The notes: generated by a model from the letters alone, not told the origin. A stretch of 64,000 nt of DNA from Cellvibrionaceae bacterium (GCA_021151825.1 JAGKWQ010000018.1:66266-130265); one strand, 5' to 3'; positions 19,728 through 27,769 are shown, counted from the stretch's first letter. A program made the numbers and translations.

Positions 19728-22700
19728 ATGATGAATGTTTCTTCATTCAAGTTGTTATCGCGATTATCCGGCGCAGTGCTGCTACTGCTGTCGTTAGCGG
19801 CGAATTCCCAATCGCTACCGGAAGGGGCCATCGCTAATAAAGATAAGTGCCTTGGCTATGAAATGGAATATAAAAAATATCCCAAACCTGTTATTGCCAA
19901 AGTGCAAGCGGACATGTATCAGCTGTATCATCAGGATGCGGATTGGAAACACGATGCAGGTTTAAAAGGCAAGCCACTGAATGACGGTATTCTTGGCCCG
20001 ATCACCTGGTCCTGGATGCAGCGTTTTTGTAAAAGTTTTGCGTTGGATATTAATACCAATGTGGTGGCTGCCTTCCCTGCCCGCGCCGATGAAATTGCCA
20101 GTTTTTCTACACGCTTTAGCGAAGCGGCGCTTACATTAATCAGCAAACCTTTTGCGCAATGGAGTGCAAGCCATCACACGGCGTGCAATCTGGATGTGCA
20201 ACAAACATTAGCCCATGGCAACGATGATGCATTGCAAGCATTGGCACGCTGCTATCTGGAAGGCGAACAGAAAAAACCGGAACCAGCCGCCGCTGTTGTC
20301 AGCAAACCCATTGTTCCCCATACGCTCTATGTTTTGCGGGAAGATGATTTTGCGTTGATGGCCGAAGCGTCTGCTTCGGCGAAAATAATCATTAAGGCCA
20401 TTGAGAGTCTCCAGGGAAAAGAGTTTGCCGACAAAGCGACTGCCCTGACAGAAATTAATAAACTGCTTGCCGGTGTGCCAGCGGAAGAAAGCAAAATGGT
20501 GATTGATGCAATTATCGCGCAATTGGAAGCAAAAACGCGCTATGTGATTACTGACCAGATATTAAATACATTAAACCAACAAGGTATTAGTGATGCGTTA
20601 TTTGATGCATTGAAAAATTTGCCGGAGAAATCATTTAACGACCAGGCTGCGTTGAAAAAAGCAATTACGACAGTCATCGAGAAAGTGAATGCAGCAACGG
20701 AAAAAAATCCTGCAGCCACTACCGCAACTAGCACAGAAAGTAATAGTGCAACTAACACTGCAACCCCCACAGAAACTAATCACAGCGAGGCTGTATCCAG
20801 CCCACCAGTTGTGCAGCCGCCCATTAATGCCGAGCGTGTGGTATTGCAAATCCAGCTGCTCAGCCAGCAGGACTACTTGGTTGCAAACAAAATTACCGTA
20901 GCAAATATCCCGCTTTCACAGGGGCCTATTGTGGCTCCTGTTATCGAATTATTACAGGATCTGAAAGATCGTGAGTACCCTGAAGGTGAGCTTTTGCATC
21001 TTGCGATTAAAAATAAAATCCTGAAAGCATCGGATATTTGCAAACAGGATAAATCCAATGCGGTGGATAAAACATTGGATAAACCCAACATTAATGAAAT
21101 CCGGCAATACCTGCAAAAAGTTATCCAGCCCGGCGATTTGACCGATAAATATTGCACCGAAAATTACTATGCAAAATTGAATAAATACTATGATGAGCAC
21201 GTGCGCGCCAATATCGAAAGAATCTATTCAGAACCTATGCCGGAATATAAGCATGAACCGATTCTATGGACCGGCGCTGCCAAAGACTGTGGTTGTGTGC
21301 CCGCGGAAATACAGACCATGGCTTATGGTATTTTCCCTTACTGGAAAATAACCGATAAACCACTTTCCTATGACTTCAGTACTTTTTCGCGAGTTTCCTA
21401 TTTTGGCTTAACGCTCAGTAATGGCGGCAAGCTGCAACAAATTAATAGTAAAGGTGAAAATCTACTGAAAGATAATACTGATAAAGCCAAGGCGTTTATT
21501 CGTGAAGCGCGGCGTTACGGCAGCAAAGTTGACTGGATCCTTGAAAAGGAATTTGCTACAGCGCCGGAGCTACAAGATGATGCTGCGTTGCAAATTTTCT
21601 ATAGCAATCTGGAAACCGAAATTATCAATCTGCTTGGTACGCCTCTGACAGATGCAGAATCGCGTTTGCGTCCGCTGCTGAGTTTCGGCCTGACCAATCA
21701 TCCGCTGAATGGTGATGGCGTAACGCTATATTTCAAAAATTATCCGGAGTCTTCAGCTGCCAGGGATAAGTTCGATGAGTTTTTTAAATCGCTGAAAGGA
21801 AAACTGCGTGAACTTGATGAAAAACGTAATTATTTGCGCGTAGAAAAACACATTACTTACGTCAATATCATGTTGAACAAGTCCAGTTTCCTTGGCGACA
21901 GCAACACTTTTAATCGTGAACACCTGGATAGCCTCACGCAAGCGGATGACTGGGCGGAAAAAAATCTTTCCATCGTGGAAATCCAGGATCGTGTACGTAC
22001 TATGCTGGTATTGATTATGGAAGATCCCTATTACACATCACTCGATGAAATTTATGCAGTCACTACCAGCACCGATAGATCCATTATTGCGCCGTTAATG
22101 TTTAGCGATTATTCGCAAATGGATGCCAGTATGGAACACAAAGGGCAAAGTGTTGACGAGCGCAAAAAGCGCCTGGCTTATGTCCATGAAAGTTTTGGTG
22201 GCGGTGCGTTTTGGCCGATGGTGGAATACGAAAACAGTAGCGATGGGAAAGATTACAAGGAGTTCAATAACTATATCGGCAAACATTTTTCACCGGGTTA
22301 TACCGAATCTTTTTGGAATGAAACCCTGTGTGCTTATCGCTGGACGCTCATTTACATTATGAATGTGTGGTTACTATTAGCCTTTACATATTTGATCACT
22401 TTGTTTTATTTGTTTCCCCATCGCTGCAGGAACCTGCCAGTATTATTGCGCTGGTTGCAGCACCCGCTAACCGTAGTCGCACTCATTTTGCCACCCATAG
22501 CGCTCTGGGGTTATTTGGTATTGATGGACCCGGTATTCAGCTTCCTGAATTTATCCAGCGTATTTTGTTTGTTGTTGTTAGCTCTTGCGATTTGGGCTGG
22601 TGTTGATGCGGTTAAAGCGTTGCAACAACAAAAACCCAATCGCAATTTATTGCATTATCAAAAAATGGCGACTGCACCGGCGGCGGAATCCACCGATTCT

Positions 22701-22745
22701 GTTGCTGATGAGCACGATGAAAATAGCGAAGACGATTACAAATAG
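19728..22745 (+). CDS. Membrane-anchored periplasmic protein with PG-binding-like and degenerate GH18-like domains
   Basis: This protein of about 1005 residues has a signal peptide (SGAVLLLLSLAANSQS), a peptidoglycan-binding-like segment (LNDGILGPITWSWMQRF, about residues 83-99), a Thr/Ser/Asn-rich linker near 330-360, then a GH18-like region (GIFPYWKITDKPLSYDFST; VSYFGLTLSNGG). The strand that should bear the catalytic DGxDxDxE motif reads DGVTLYFK (D663 to K670), so the second Asp and the catalytic Glu are replaced by Tyr and Lys. Three membrane helices lie at about 868-965, before an acidic tail. A TTG at 19722 is closer to the strong AGGAGG at 19702-19707, so the start is uncertain. Its place right after the ATPase suggests a cell-envelope anchor or release factor for the injection system (inference). 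I know no named family for the whole protein. Confidence 0.7.
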   Translation: MMNVSSFKLLSRLSGAVLLLLSLAANSQSLPEGAIANKDKCLGYEMEYKKYPKPVIAKVQADMYQLYHQDADWKHDAGLKGKPLNDGILGPITWSWMQRFCKSFALDINTNVVAAFPARADEIASFSTRFSEAALTLISKPFAQWSASHHTACNLDVQQTLAHGNDDALQALARCYLEGEQKKPEPAAAVVSKPIVPHTLYVLREDDFALMAEASASAKIIIKAIESLQGKEFADKATALTEINKLLAGVPAEESKMVIDAIIAQLEAKTRYVITDQILNTLNQQGISDALFDALKNLPEKSFNDQAALKKAITTVIEKVNAATEKNPAATTATSTESNSATNTATPTETNHSEAVSSPPVVQPPINAERVVLQIQLLSQQDYLVANKITVANIPLSQGPIVAPVIELLQDLKDREYPEGELLHLAIKNKILKASDICKQDKSNAVDKTLDKPNINEIRQYLQKVIQPGDLTDKYCTENYYAKLNKYYDEHVRANIERIYSEPMPEYKHEPILWTGAAKDCGCVPAEIQTMAYGIFPYWKITDKPLSYDFSTFSRVSYFGLTLSNGGKLQQINSKGENLLKDNTDKAKAFIREARRYGSKVDWILEKEFATAPELQDDAALQIFYSNLETEIINLLGTPLTDAESRLRPLLSFGLTNHPLNGDGVTLYFKNYPESSAARDKFDEFFKSLKGKLRELDEKRNYLRVEKHITYVNIMLNKSSFLGDSNTFNREHLDSLTQADDWAEKNLSIVEIQDRVRTMLVLIMEDPYYTSLDEIYAVTTSTDRSIIAPLMFSDYSQMDASMEHKGQSVDERKKRLAYVHESFGGGAFWPMVEYENSSDGKDYKEFNNYIGKHFSPGYTESFWNETLCAYRWTLIYIMNVWLLLAFTYLITLFYLFPHRCRNLPVLLRWLQHPLTVVALILPPIALWGYLVLMDPVFSFLNLSSVFCLLLLALAIWAGVDAVKALQQQKPNRNLLHYQKMATAPAAESTDSVADEHDENSEDDYK

Positions 22746-22828
22746 TTTTACCAGTCATTATTGCAAGGATGTTGCCACTGAACTTAACTTTATTGATCTA
22801 CCAACCAGGGAATACCCGGGAGAGCATG

Positions 22829-23575
22829 ATGGCCTTTACTACCAGACAAGCTGCCAGTGAACAAAAGTCCGCACAGGAAGCTGCAGCCAAACCGTCAGCA
22901 CAATTATTTAGCGATCAACGCGCTTCTACCAGTGCGCAATTAAAGCAACAACAACTAATGCAAACTGCGCAACTCGCCAGTGCAGAGGAAGAAGAACCCT
23001 TGCAAGGAAAATTTGCTACAGCGCAATTGGCCGGTGTAGAAGAGGAAGAACCCTTGCAAGGAAAATTCGCTACAGCGCAATTGGCCGGTGTAGAAGAGGA
23101 AGAACCCTTGCAAGGAAAATTTGCAACTGCGCAACTTGCCGGAGCAGAAGAAGAGGAACCCTTGCAAGGAAAGTTTGAAACAGCGCAACTTGCAGAGGAA
23201 GAAGAATTATTGCAAGGAAAATTTGCTCACAATGTACCTGCGCAATTGGAAGAAAAACCCAATAACACCGGTTTACCCAACCAATTAAAATCCGGCATTG
23301 AATCACTTTCCGGTATGAGTATGGATGGGGTAAAAGTCCATTACAATTCGGACAAACCTGCACAATTAAATGCGCACGCTTATGCGCAAGGTACAGACAT
23401 CCACGTGGCACCGGGGCAAGAACAACATTTACCGCACGAGGCATGGCATGTTGTGCAGCAAGCGCAAGGCCGTGTCCAGGCTACTACGCAAATGCAAGGT
23501 ACATCGGTTAATGATGATGCAGGTTTGGAATCGGAAGCGGATGTGATGGGGGCGAAGGCATTATCGAGTGCTTGA
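22829..23575 (+). CDS. DUF4157 eCIS-associated protein, candidate cargo 1
   Basis: This protein of 248 residues begins MAFTTRQAASEQ. ATG 22829 is preferred over the upstream ATG at 22769 because GGGAG lies 6 bases before it and because sister genes start with similar tags. Residues about 26-46 carry the tag LFSDQRASTSAQLKQQQLMQ. Four to five 18-residue repeats (AQLAGVEEEEPLQGKF type) follow. The C-terminal part is a DUF4157 domain: LKSGIESLSGMSMDGVKVHYNS, AYAQGTDIHVAPGQ, then the zinc-type motif HEAWH (nt 23434-23448) and VVQQAQGRVQAT. DUF4157 is the domain most often linked to eCIS loci, usually in front of a toxin domain. Here the frame stops soon after it (see the remnant downstream). Confidence 0.85.
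   Translation: MAFTTRQAASEQKSAQEAAAKPSAQLFSDQRASTSAQLKQQQLMQTAQLASAEEEEPLQGKFATAQLAGVEEEEPLQGKFATAQLAGVEEEEPLQGKFATAQLAGAEEEEPLQGKFETAQLAEEEELLQGKFAHNVPAQLEEKPNNTGLPNQLKSGIESLSGMSMDGVKVHYNSDKPAQLNAHAYAQGTDIHVAPGQEQHLPHEAWHVVQQAQGRVQATTQMQGTSVNDDAGLESEADVMGAKALSSA
22964..23224 (+). repeat. 54-bp tandem repeats in the DUF4157 gene
   Basis: The marker CCCTTGCAAGGAAA recurs at 22998, 23052, 23106 and 23160, with a shorter diverged copy near 23208. The unit codes for the pattern AQLAGVEEEEPLQGKF-A-T. The central two copies are nearly identical in DNA, which points to recent duplication. Similar EEEE-LQ-K/GKF repeats are common between the tag and the HExxH domain in DUF4157 proteins of other bacteria. 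Confidence 0.9.
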
Positions 23576-23819
23576 CACGGAAGTAGTCAAGCTGCGACAT
23601 CAACACAATTGAAATCCGACGATACAAAACAACTTATGAGCGCAGCTGTTGTGCAGAAAAAAAGATATGCATTACTGGGTAACATCCCGCGACAATGGTA
23701 ACCATTATATTGGTATGCTCAAAAGACATGCAGCAGCTAACAAATGGTGGAAAGCAAATAAGAGTAATTATCGTGGGTATACATTCGACCAGGGAAGCAA
23801 TGCAAATAGTTTCCGATAA
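23576..23819 (+). pseudogene. Remnant C-terminal tail of the DUF4157 protein (stop plus frameshift)
   Basis: Directly after the TGA of the DUF4157 gene the same frame continues as HGSSQAATSTQLKSDD and on to SAAVVQKK, a typical DUF4157 follow-on sequence (the VVQ-basic pattern), but it ends in TAA at 23698. A 50-residue frame from ATG 23667 to TAA 23817-23819 reads MHYWVTSRDNGNHYIGM and onwards to the next gene. The two frames meet at a run of seven A (23657-23663). With six A, one would read QKKDMHYWVTSRDN without a break. The sequence thus looks like a small C-terminal domain separated from its carrier by one stop and one slippage-prone indel. Decay, assembly error and recoding cannot be told apart from sequence alone. 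Confidence 0.6.
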
Positions 23820-23850
23820 TATTTTTTCACTTTGCGCTTGGGTGCATTAA

Positions 23851-24558
23851 ATGAATTATGTGAAAAAGCAAACTTCGTATAAATCCAGTGGGGGCGACAA
23901 CACTCATTCTCAATCGCTCACTCGTCAATTTTCAGATCAACGGGAATCTACCAGGGCGCAATTAAAGCAACAACAAATAATGAACACGGGAGCTACTGCA
24001 AACATTGCCAATAGTGTTGCGCAGTTAACTTCATTAAATGGTCGCCTTGTTGATGTGAATACCCCCTACCCAAATGGCAATCAGGCAACTATTTTGGCCC
24101 ATATGGCGGCAGACTGGAATGGTGCTGCCGGAGGAGCTGTTACAGGTGGGCATATTTTGGATGCGATGGTTACCAAGTGGGGAAATGCTGTTGCCAATTC
24201 CGTACCGAATAACCAATCTCCCGATGGTGTGCATTTTGCCGGCGCAATTCCAGGCAATAACATCACCAGCCACCAGCATAGTTTTCAATTGGTTCGTACC
24301 AATCCCGGAAATAATCAAACAACAGTGTCACCGGTAAAACAAAGTACGTTCTGGCCAAATAATTGGACTACAGCTGCGCTTGCAACCACATTGCAAAACT
24401 CCTGGCAAAACGGGCCGGCAAATGCATGGGCAAGTAAGGAAAATACGAGCTATTGGTATCGTTGGCAAACCCTGGGCGCTAATACTGTATTTCCGATTGA
24501 AAAAGTACCTGTTGCTACAGGTACGCTACGCAATCGGATGCGCGAAGGTAGAGGCTGA
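23851..24558 (+). CDS. Candidate eCIS cargo 2, EndoU-like C-terminal domain
   Basis: This 235-residue protein opens with a Ser/Lys-rich leader and the tag QFSDQRESTRAQLKQQQIMN (about residues 27-46), almost the same as in the DUF4157 protein. It lacks a DUF4157 domain. The C-terminal 180 residues have features of bacterial EndoU-type RNases from polymorphic toxins: a GGHILDAM motif near residue 99, a second His cluster (SHQHSFQL, about 140-147), a lysine in PVKQSTFWPNNWT (about 160-172) and a late aromatic SYWYRW. The order His, His, Lys, then Ser/Thr and Tyr fits the EndoU active site, but overall similarity is weak, so the call is tentative. There is no signal peptide, and no immunity-type gene follows, as would suit a toxin aimed at other organisms. 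Confidence 0.6.
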   Translation: MNYVKKQTSYKSSGGDNTHSQSLTRQFSDQRESTRAQLKQQQIMNTGATANIANSVAQLTSLNGRLVDVNTPYPNGNQATILAHMAADWNGAAGGAVTGGHILDAMVTKWGNAVANSVPNNQSPDGVHFAGAIPGNNITSHQHSFQLVRTNPGNNQTTVSPVKQSTFWPNNWTTAALATTLQNSWQNGPANAWASKENTSYWYRWQTLGANTVFPIEKVPVATGTLRNRMREGRG

Positions 24559-24641
24559 TAATTTTTCCTTTTTATAATAAGGTTAAGAGTTCAAAAAAGT
24601 GTGTTTGATTTTCTGGTTATTGTTTAAGGGATAATTTAATT

Positions 24642-25730
24642 ATGCATACTCGCGCTCCTGTATCCAAAAAACAATTCGGATCAGCTAATCCGCGAGCGCA
24701 ACAATCAGAAAATCCTGCTTCACTATTTACCGATAACCGTCAGCAATCTAATAAACTCAAAACCATGCAATTGATGATGGACAGTAATCTTCATAATAAA
24801 AAAATAAATGGATTGCAAAAAAAAATGGATTCCGATCATTTATTGAGCCTGCAATTGCAAGGAAAAAATATTGTACAGCGCGCACCGATCGGAGCATTTT
24901 CTGCAGCAGTGCCAACAATGAATGGCATGTTTATGGATACCACGAATACCGTTGCCCATAACAGTAATGTGGATGGAAATGCAAACGTTGCTGGCCGGCG
25001 TATCGCGATTATGCGCGGCCCGGCGAATGGCGGAGTACCTTCGGTTGACCCCAGGGGGTGGGGTTGGCTGAGAGCCAAATTTTTAAGGCTGAAAGGACAA
25101 TGGGTTCGTTTTCATTTAATTAATGCCAATTTGGGCGGTTCCGGTGCGGATCACTTAAATCTCGTTCCTACAACCCATGCACTGAATCACGACGCGAACT
25201 GGCGGAAAATTGAAGAAGATGCAAAGAAAAGTGCAAATACCAAATGGACTTATTTTGACGTAACACCCGCTTACGATGCTGCTTATCCAGCAGGCGTTCC
25301 GCGTGCGATTCAGGGTGAATGGGGTGATTGGGACGCGTTAAATTCACAGTGGGTAACACGTGGCGCTATGCCTGCTACAGCGCAGGATAATCCGGTAAAC
25401 GATGTCCAACCTTACAGTGATGCATCAACATTGAATTTGCATACGCTAAGAAATCTGATCAGGGCTAATATGCCTAATGCAAAAAATAATACCAGAAAGA
25501 TAATTGCTAAACGAAGTTCGGTAACAATCCCCGCATCTTATAAGGTTTCAAAAGGCCTGAATTTATTAACAAGCACATATCACTCGCATTATGAGTTAGA
25601 GACTGCCTGGCAGTCATTCTTGAATAAAATCGATGACGAAAAAGCAGCTAAAGTCTGGTACAAAATAATGAACCGGGTTTATTTAACAGAAGAAGGCCCG
25701 GCTCCCTGGTCATTGGTTTATCGCAAGTGA
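24642..25730 (+). CDS. Candidate eCIS cargo 3, DNA/RNA non-specific endonuclease-like domain
   Basis: This 362-residue protein carries the shared tag as SLFTDNRQQSNKLKTMQLMM (about residues 26-45), followed by a Lys/Asn-rich linker and VQRAP, a common junction in eCIS-linked toxins. The region from about residue 155 on resembles beta-beta-alpha-metal non-specific nucleases as found in polymorphic toxins: RFHLINANLGGSG in place of RGHLxxxxLGG, LNLVPTTHALN, then a WRKIEEDAKK helix and a TYFDVTPAYD strand. The histidine of RFHL and the Asn of THALN would be catalytic and metal-binding residues. The C-terminal about 100 residues are basic and helical and have no match I know. No immunity gene is visible. 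Confidence 0.65.
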   Translation: MHTRAPVSKKQFGSANPRAQQSENPASLFTDNRQQSNKLKTMQLMMDSNLHNKKINGLQKKMDSDHLLSLQLQGKNIVQRAPIGAFSAAVPTMNGMFMDTTNTVAHNSNVDGNANVAGRRIAIMRGPANGGVPSVDPRGWGWLRAKFLRLKGQWVRFHLINANLGGSGADHLNLVPTTHALNHDANWRKIEEDAKKSANTKWTYFDVTPAYDAAYPAGVPRAIQGEWGDWDALNSQWVTRGAMPATAQDNPVNDVQPYSDASTLNLHTLRNLIRANMPNAKNNTRKIIAKRSSVTIPASYKVSKGLNLLTSTYHSHYELETAWQSFLNKIDDEKAAKVWYKIMNRVYLTEEGPAPWSLVYRK

Positions 25731-25740
25731 GTAACACAAT

Positions 25741-27087
25741 ATGCCATACCAATCTCGCGATCATAAAAAAAGTGTACTAAATGAAGACGCCGGAACCGCT
25801 GCTGCTTCCGTACGTTTTAACGATCAGCGGGTTGTGACTGCAACCCAATTGGCGTTGCAAAGTAATATGAATAATAGCTCGGTGGCTATTCAGCAACAAA
25901 AAACTCAACAGCAAATGAGCGTTACTACCGCGAACAAATTCCCTGTTATACAGCGCGATGCAATAGATGTTAGTGATTACGTATTTAAAAATAGAAACAC
26001 TCTTAAAACTATTGAAGGATTAAACGATATTTTTGAGGGCTGCTATTATCGTGGTAATTTGATGACCAAATGGGGCGATGGTAGTAAAGAAAATACATTG
26101 GAATATTATATATCGGAAAAAATTAATAGAAATCTGGTTAAATCCTGGGTGAAGGATCCGGAAGTTCCCGCCAGGATAAGAAAAACATTATTAGAGCTCT
26201 GGAATAATAATCAATCAGAAAAATTAGAACTCAACAATAATCTGATTGCCGATTTGGTTCAGGATGTATCTACCCTGGATCTTGATAGTAAAGGCGGATT
26301 GAAACGCTCGGATTCATTTACGTTTGAAGGTGGTACCAGGGTTCCTGATTTTTCAGAGTTGTTGGGCAAGCTCGATCAAACAACCAAAGTAGAAGATAGT
26401 AGTGGTAAGAAATTAAAAAAAGTGCCATCTACCAAATCACTACGAACCAGCGGTTTGCTTATTCGTGCCTATGGCGATGATATGAATGCCGAACAGCGCC
26501 AGCCGGGAACCGAATTTGTTCTTGATCTTGGTGGCAGCCTGGGAATTTACAGGGATGCTTATGGTAATGGCGATATGTTCTATTATCCCTTGGAAAAAAG
26601 TGAAAGTCGCCCGGATGTTTATCAGCAAGAAGGTAACTCAAGTGAACATACCTGGACAGGTTTGGCGAAAGAACTCTCTAGTCATTCCGGGCTTGAAGGT
26701 TTAGGTGAAAAATTAGCGCAAGTTCTTCAATCTGAATATAAAGGTAAGTTAAATCGCTCGGAGGTGAATGCTATTGGAGCTATGTTGGCCGATGTAAAAT
26801 TATCCATTCAGGGATGGGTGTATGCGGTTGAACAATTGAAGGCTTTTGATTTGAATGAAAAAACCATTGAAGATCTTTTCGCTGTCATTGGTGGACCGTT
26901 CTGGAAATATTCGCTGAATGCGTCTCATACATCAAACAGTAAAATTCCGGATGATGAAAAAGGTCGCAAGGCAGGTTTGGGATATAAGAAAACAGATATT
27001 GCAAAAAGAAAAAGGAACAGTGCAGGCACAACAGGCAATAAATCCAAAAAGAAAAAAATAACGAAAACAGTAAATGATAAAAAATAA
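25741..27087 (+). CDS. Candidate eCIS cargo 4, unknown effector with basic NLS-like tail
   Basis: This 448-residue protein has the shared tag as VRFNDQRVVTATQLALQSNM (about residues 24-43) and then VIQRD near residue 75, the usual boundary to the payload domain. I do not recognise the payload. It has helical segments such as ISEKINRNLVKSWVKD and a beta-rich middle (TEFVLDLGGSLGIYRDAYGNG). The last 28 residues are strikingly basic: KRKR at 422-425 and KSKKKK at 435-440, separated by nine residues. That spacing is like a bipartite nuclear localisation signal, so action in a eukaryotic nucleus is possible (inference). The gene starts 10 bases after cargo 3 and is the last of the + strand run. 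Confidence 0.65.
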   Translation: MPYQSRDHKKSVLNEDAGTAAASVRFNDQRVVTATQLALQSNMNNSSVAIQQQKTQQQMSVTTANKFPVIQRDAIDVSDYVFKNRNTLKTIEGLNDIFEGCYYRGNLMTKWGDGSKENTLEYYISEKINRNLVKSWVKDPEVPARIRKTLLELWNNNQSEKLELNNNLIADLVQDVSTLDLDSKGGLKRSDSFTFEGGTRVPDFSELLGKLDQTTKVEDSSGKKLKKVPSTKSLRTSGLLIRAYGDDMNAEQRQPGTEFVLDLGGSLGIYRDAYGNGDMFYYPLEKSESRPDVYQQEGNSSEHTWTGLAKELSSHSGLEGLGEKLAQVLQSEYKGKLNRSEVNAIGAMLADVKLSIQGWVYAVEQLKAFDLNEKTIEDLFAVIGGPFWKYSLNASHTSNSKIPDDEKGRKAGLGYKKTDIAKRKRNSAGTTGNKSKKKKITKTVNDKK

Positions 27088-27166
27088 CATTATCGGTGTA
27101 AAAAAACGCTACTGGATATGCAGCTAATAAGCCTTACTGCCATTTTCCCGGATTTAAAAAATACTA

Positions 27167-27769
27167 TTACAAGGTAATTTTTCCCCCTGCATAGTAATCC
27201 AGGTCCACATTTCCCGTAACACCATCAACAGTTCCATTCTGCGTATACTGCCAAAAATTCCACGTGGCCCAACCCTGCGGAATTTTAGGTGTGCTTACGC
27301 CATATTCAGCAACCCATAACGGGTATTTGGAAAAATCAGCGTTGATGGTTTGATTCCAGAATGAAGGGCCAGTGTAAATCATTGGTGTGCGGCCCAACGC
27401 TTGTTCTACGGCATTCAACCAGGTTTGCAAATTAGTAGCGACACTGTTGTTACCATAAGCGCCTTTAAAAATTTCAATATCGACAACGGGTGGTAAATCA
27501 TTAGCTGCGAGTGAACCAACAGTATTAATAAAATTATTTGCCTGGATTATGGGGTCATCATTGGTTTCATAAAAATGATAAGCACCGCGTAAAATTCCCG
27601 CCGCTTGCATGCCTTGCCAGTTGGTGTGGAATTGTGGATCTGTGTAGGTATTGCCGTCAGTCGCTTTTGCATACGCGAAGGCGATGCCGGCGGCTTTCAC
27701 TTTTACCCAATCCACCGTACCCTGGTAATGGGATACATCGATTCCTTGCAATTGATTTGAATTTGTCAT
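27167..27769 (-). CDS. GH25 lysozyme (N-acetylmuramidase), no signal peptide
   Basis: This 200-residue protein is a compact glycoside hydrolase family 25 domain. It begins QGIDVSHYQGTVDWVKVKAAG, the standard first strand with the catalytic-site Asp, followed by FAYAKATDG, GAYHFYE, the DxE motif in PPVVDIEIF, and WVAEYG and FWQYTQ near the end. Enzymes of this family cut the MurNAc-GlcNAc bond of peptidoglycan. No signal peptide or wall-binding module is present. The gene converges on the cargo genes with 79 bases between the stops. It could serve lysis and release of injection particles, or itself be a cargo, although it lacks the N-terminal tag seen in the four genes to its left. Confidence 0.92.
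   Translation of the reverse strand: MTNSNQLQGIDVSHYQGTVDWVKVKAAGIAFAYAKATDGNTYTDPQFHTNWQGMQAAGILRGAYHFYETNDDPIIQANNFINTVGSLAANDLPPVVDIEIFKGAYGNNSVATNLQTWLNAVEQALGRTPMIYTGPSFWNQTINADFSKYPLWVAEYGVSTPKIPQGWATWNFWQYTQNGTVDGVTGNVDLDYYAGGKITL

Noticed and set aside
1..22745. Whole contractile cluster read as a prophage
   Set aside because: No capsid, terminase, portal, integrase or lysis cassette is seen in the window, while DUF5908, the CIS tape measure, an AAA+ ATPase and DUF4157 proteins are eCIS marks.
1..22745. Whole contractile cluster read as a type VI secretion system
   Set aside because: No TssJLM membrane complex, ClpV or Hcp-type genes are seen, and the LysM adaptor and tape measure fit eCIS better. 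The left part is not visible, so this is a judgement from the present genes.
22769..22828. Longer start for the DUF4157 gene at ATG 22769
   Set aside because: It adds a hydrophobic stretch unlike the starts of sister genes, and the better ribosome site lies before 22829.
22964..23224. Regular 54-bp repeats as a possible CRISPR array
   Set aside because: Units are contiguous without unique spacers and stay in frame as protein repeats of the DUF4157 gene; no cas genes are near.
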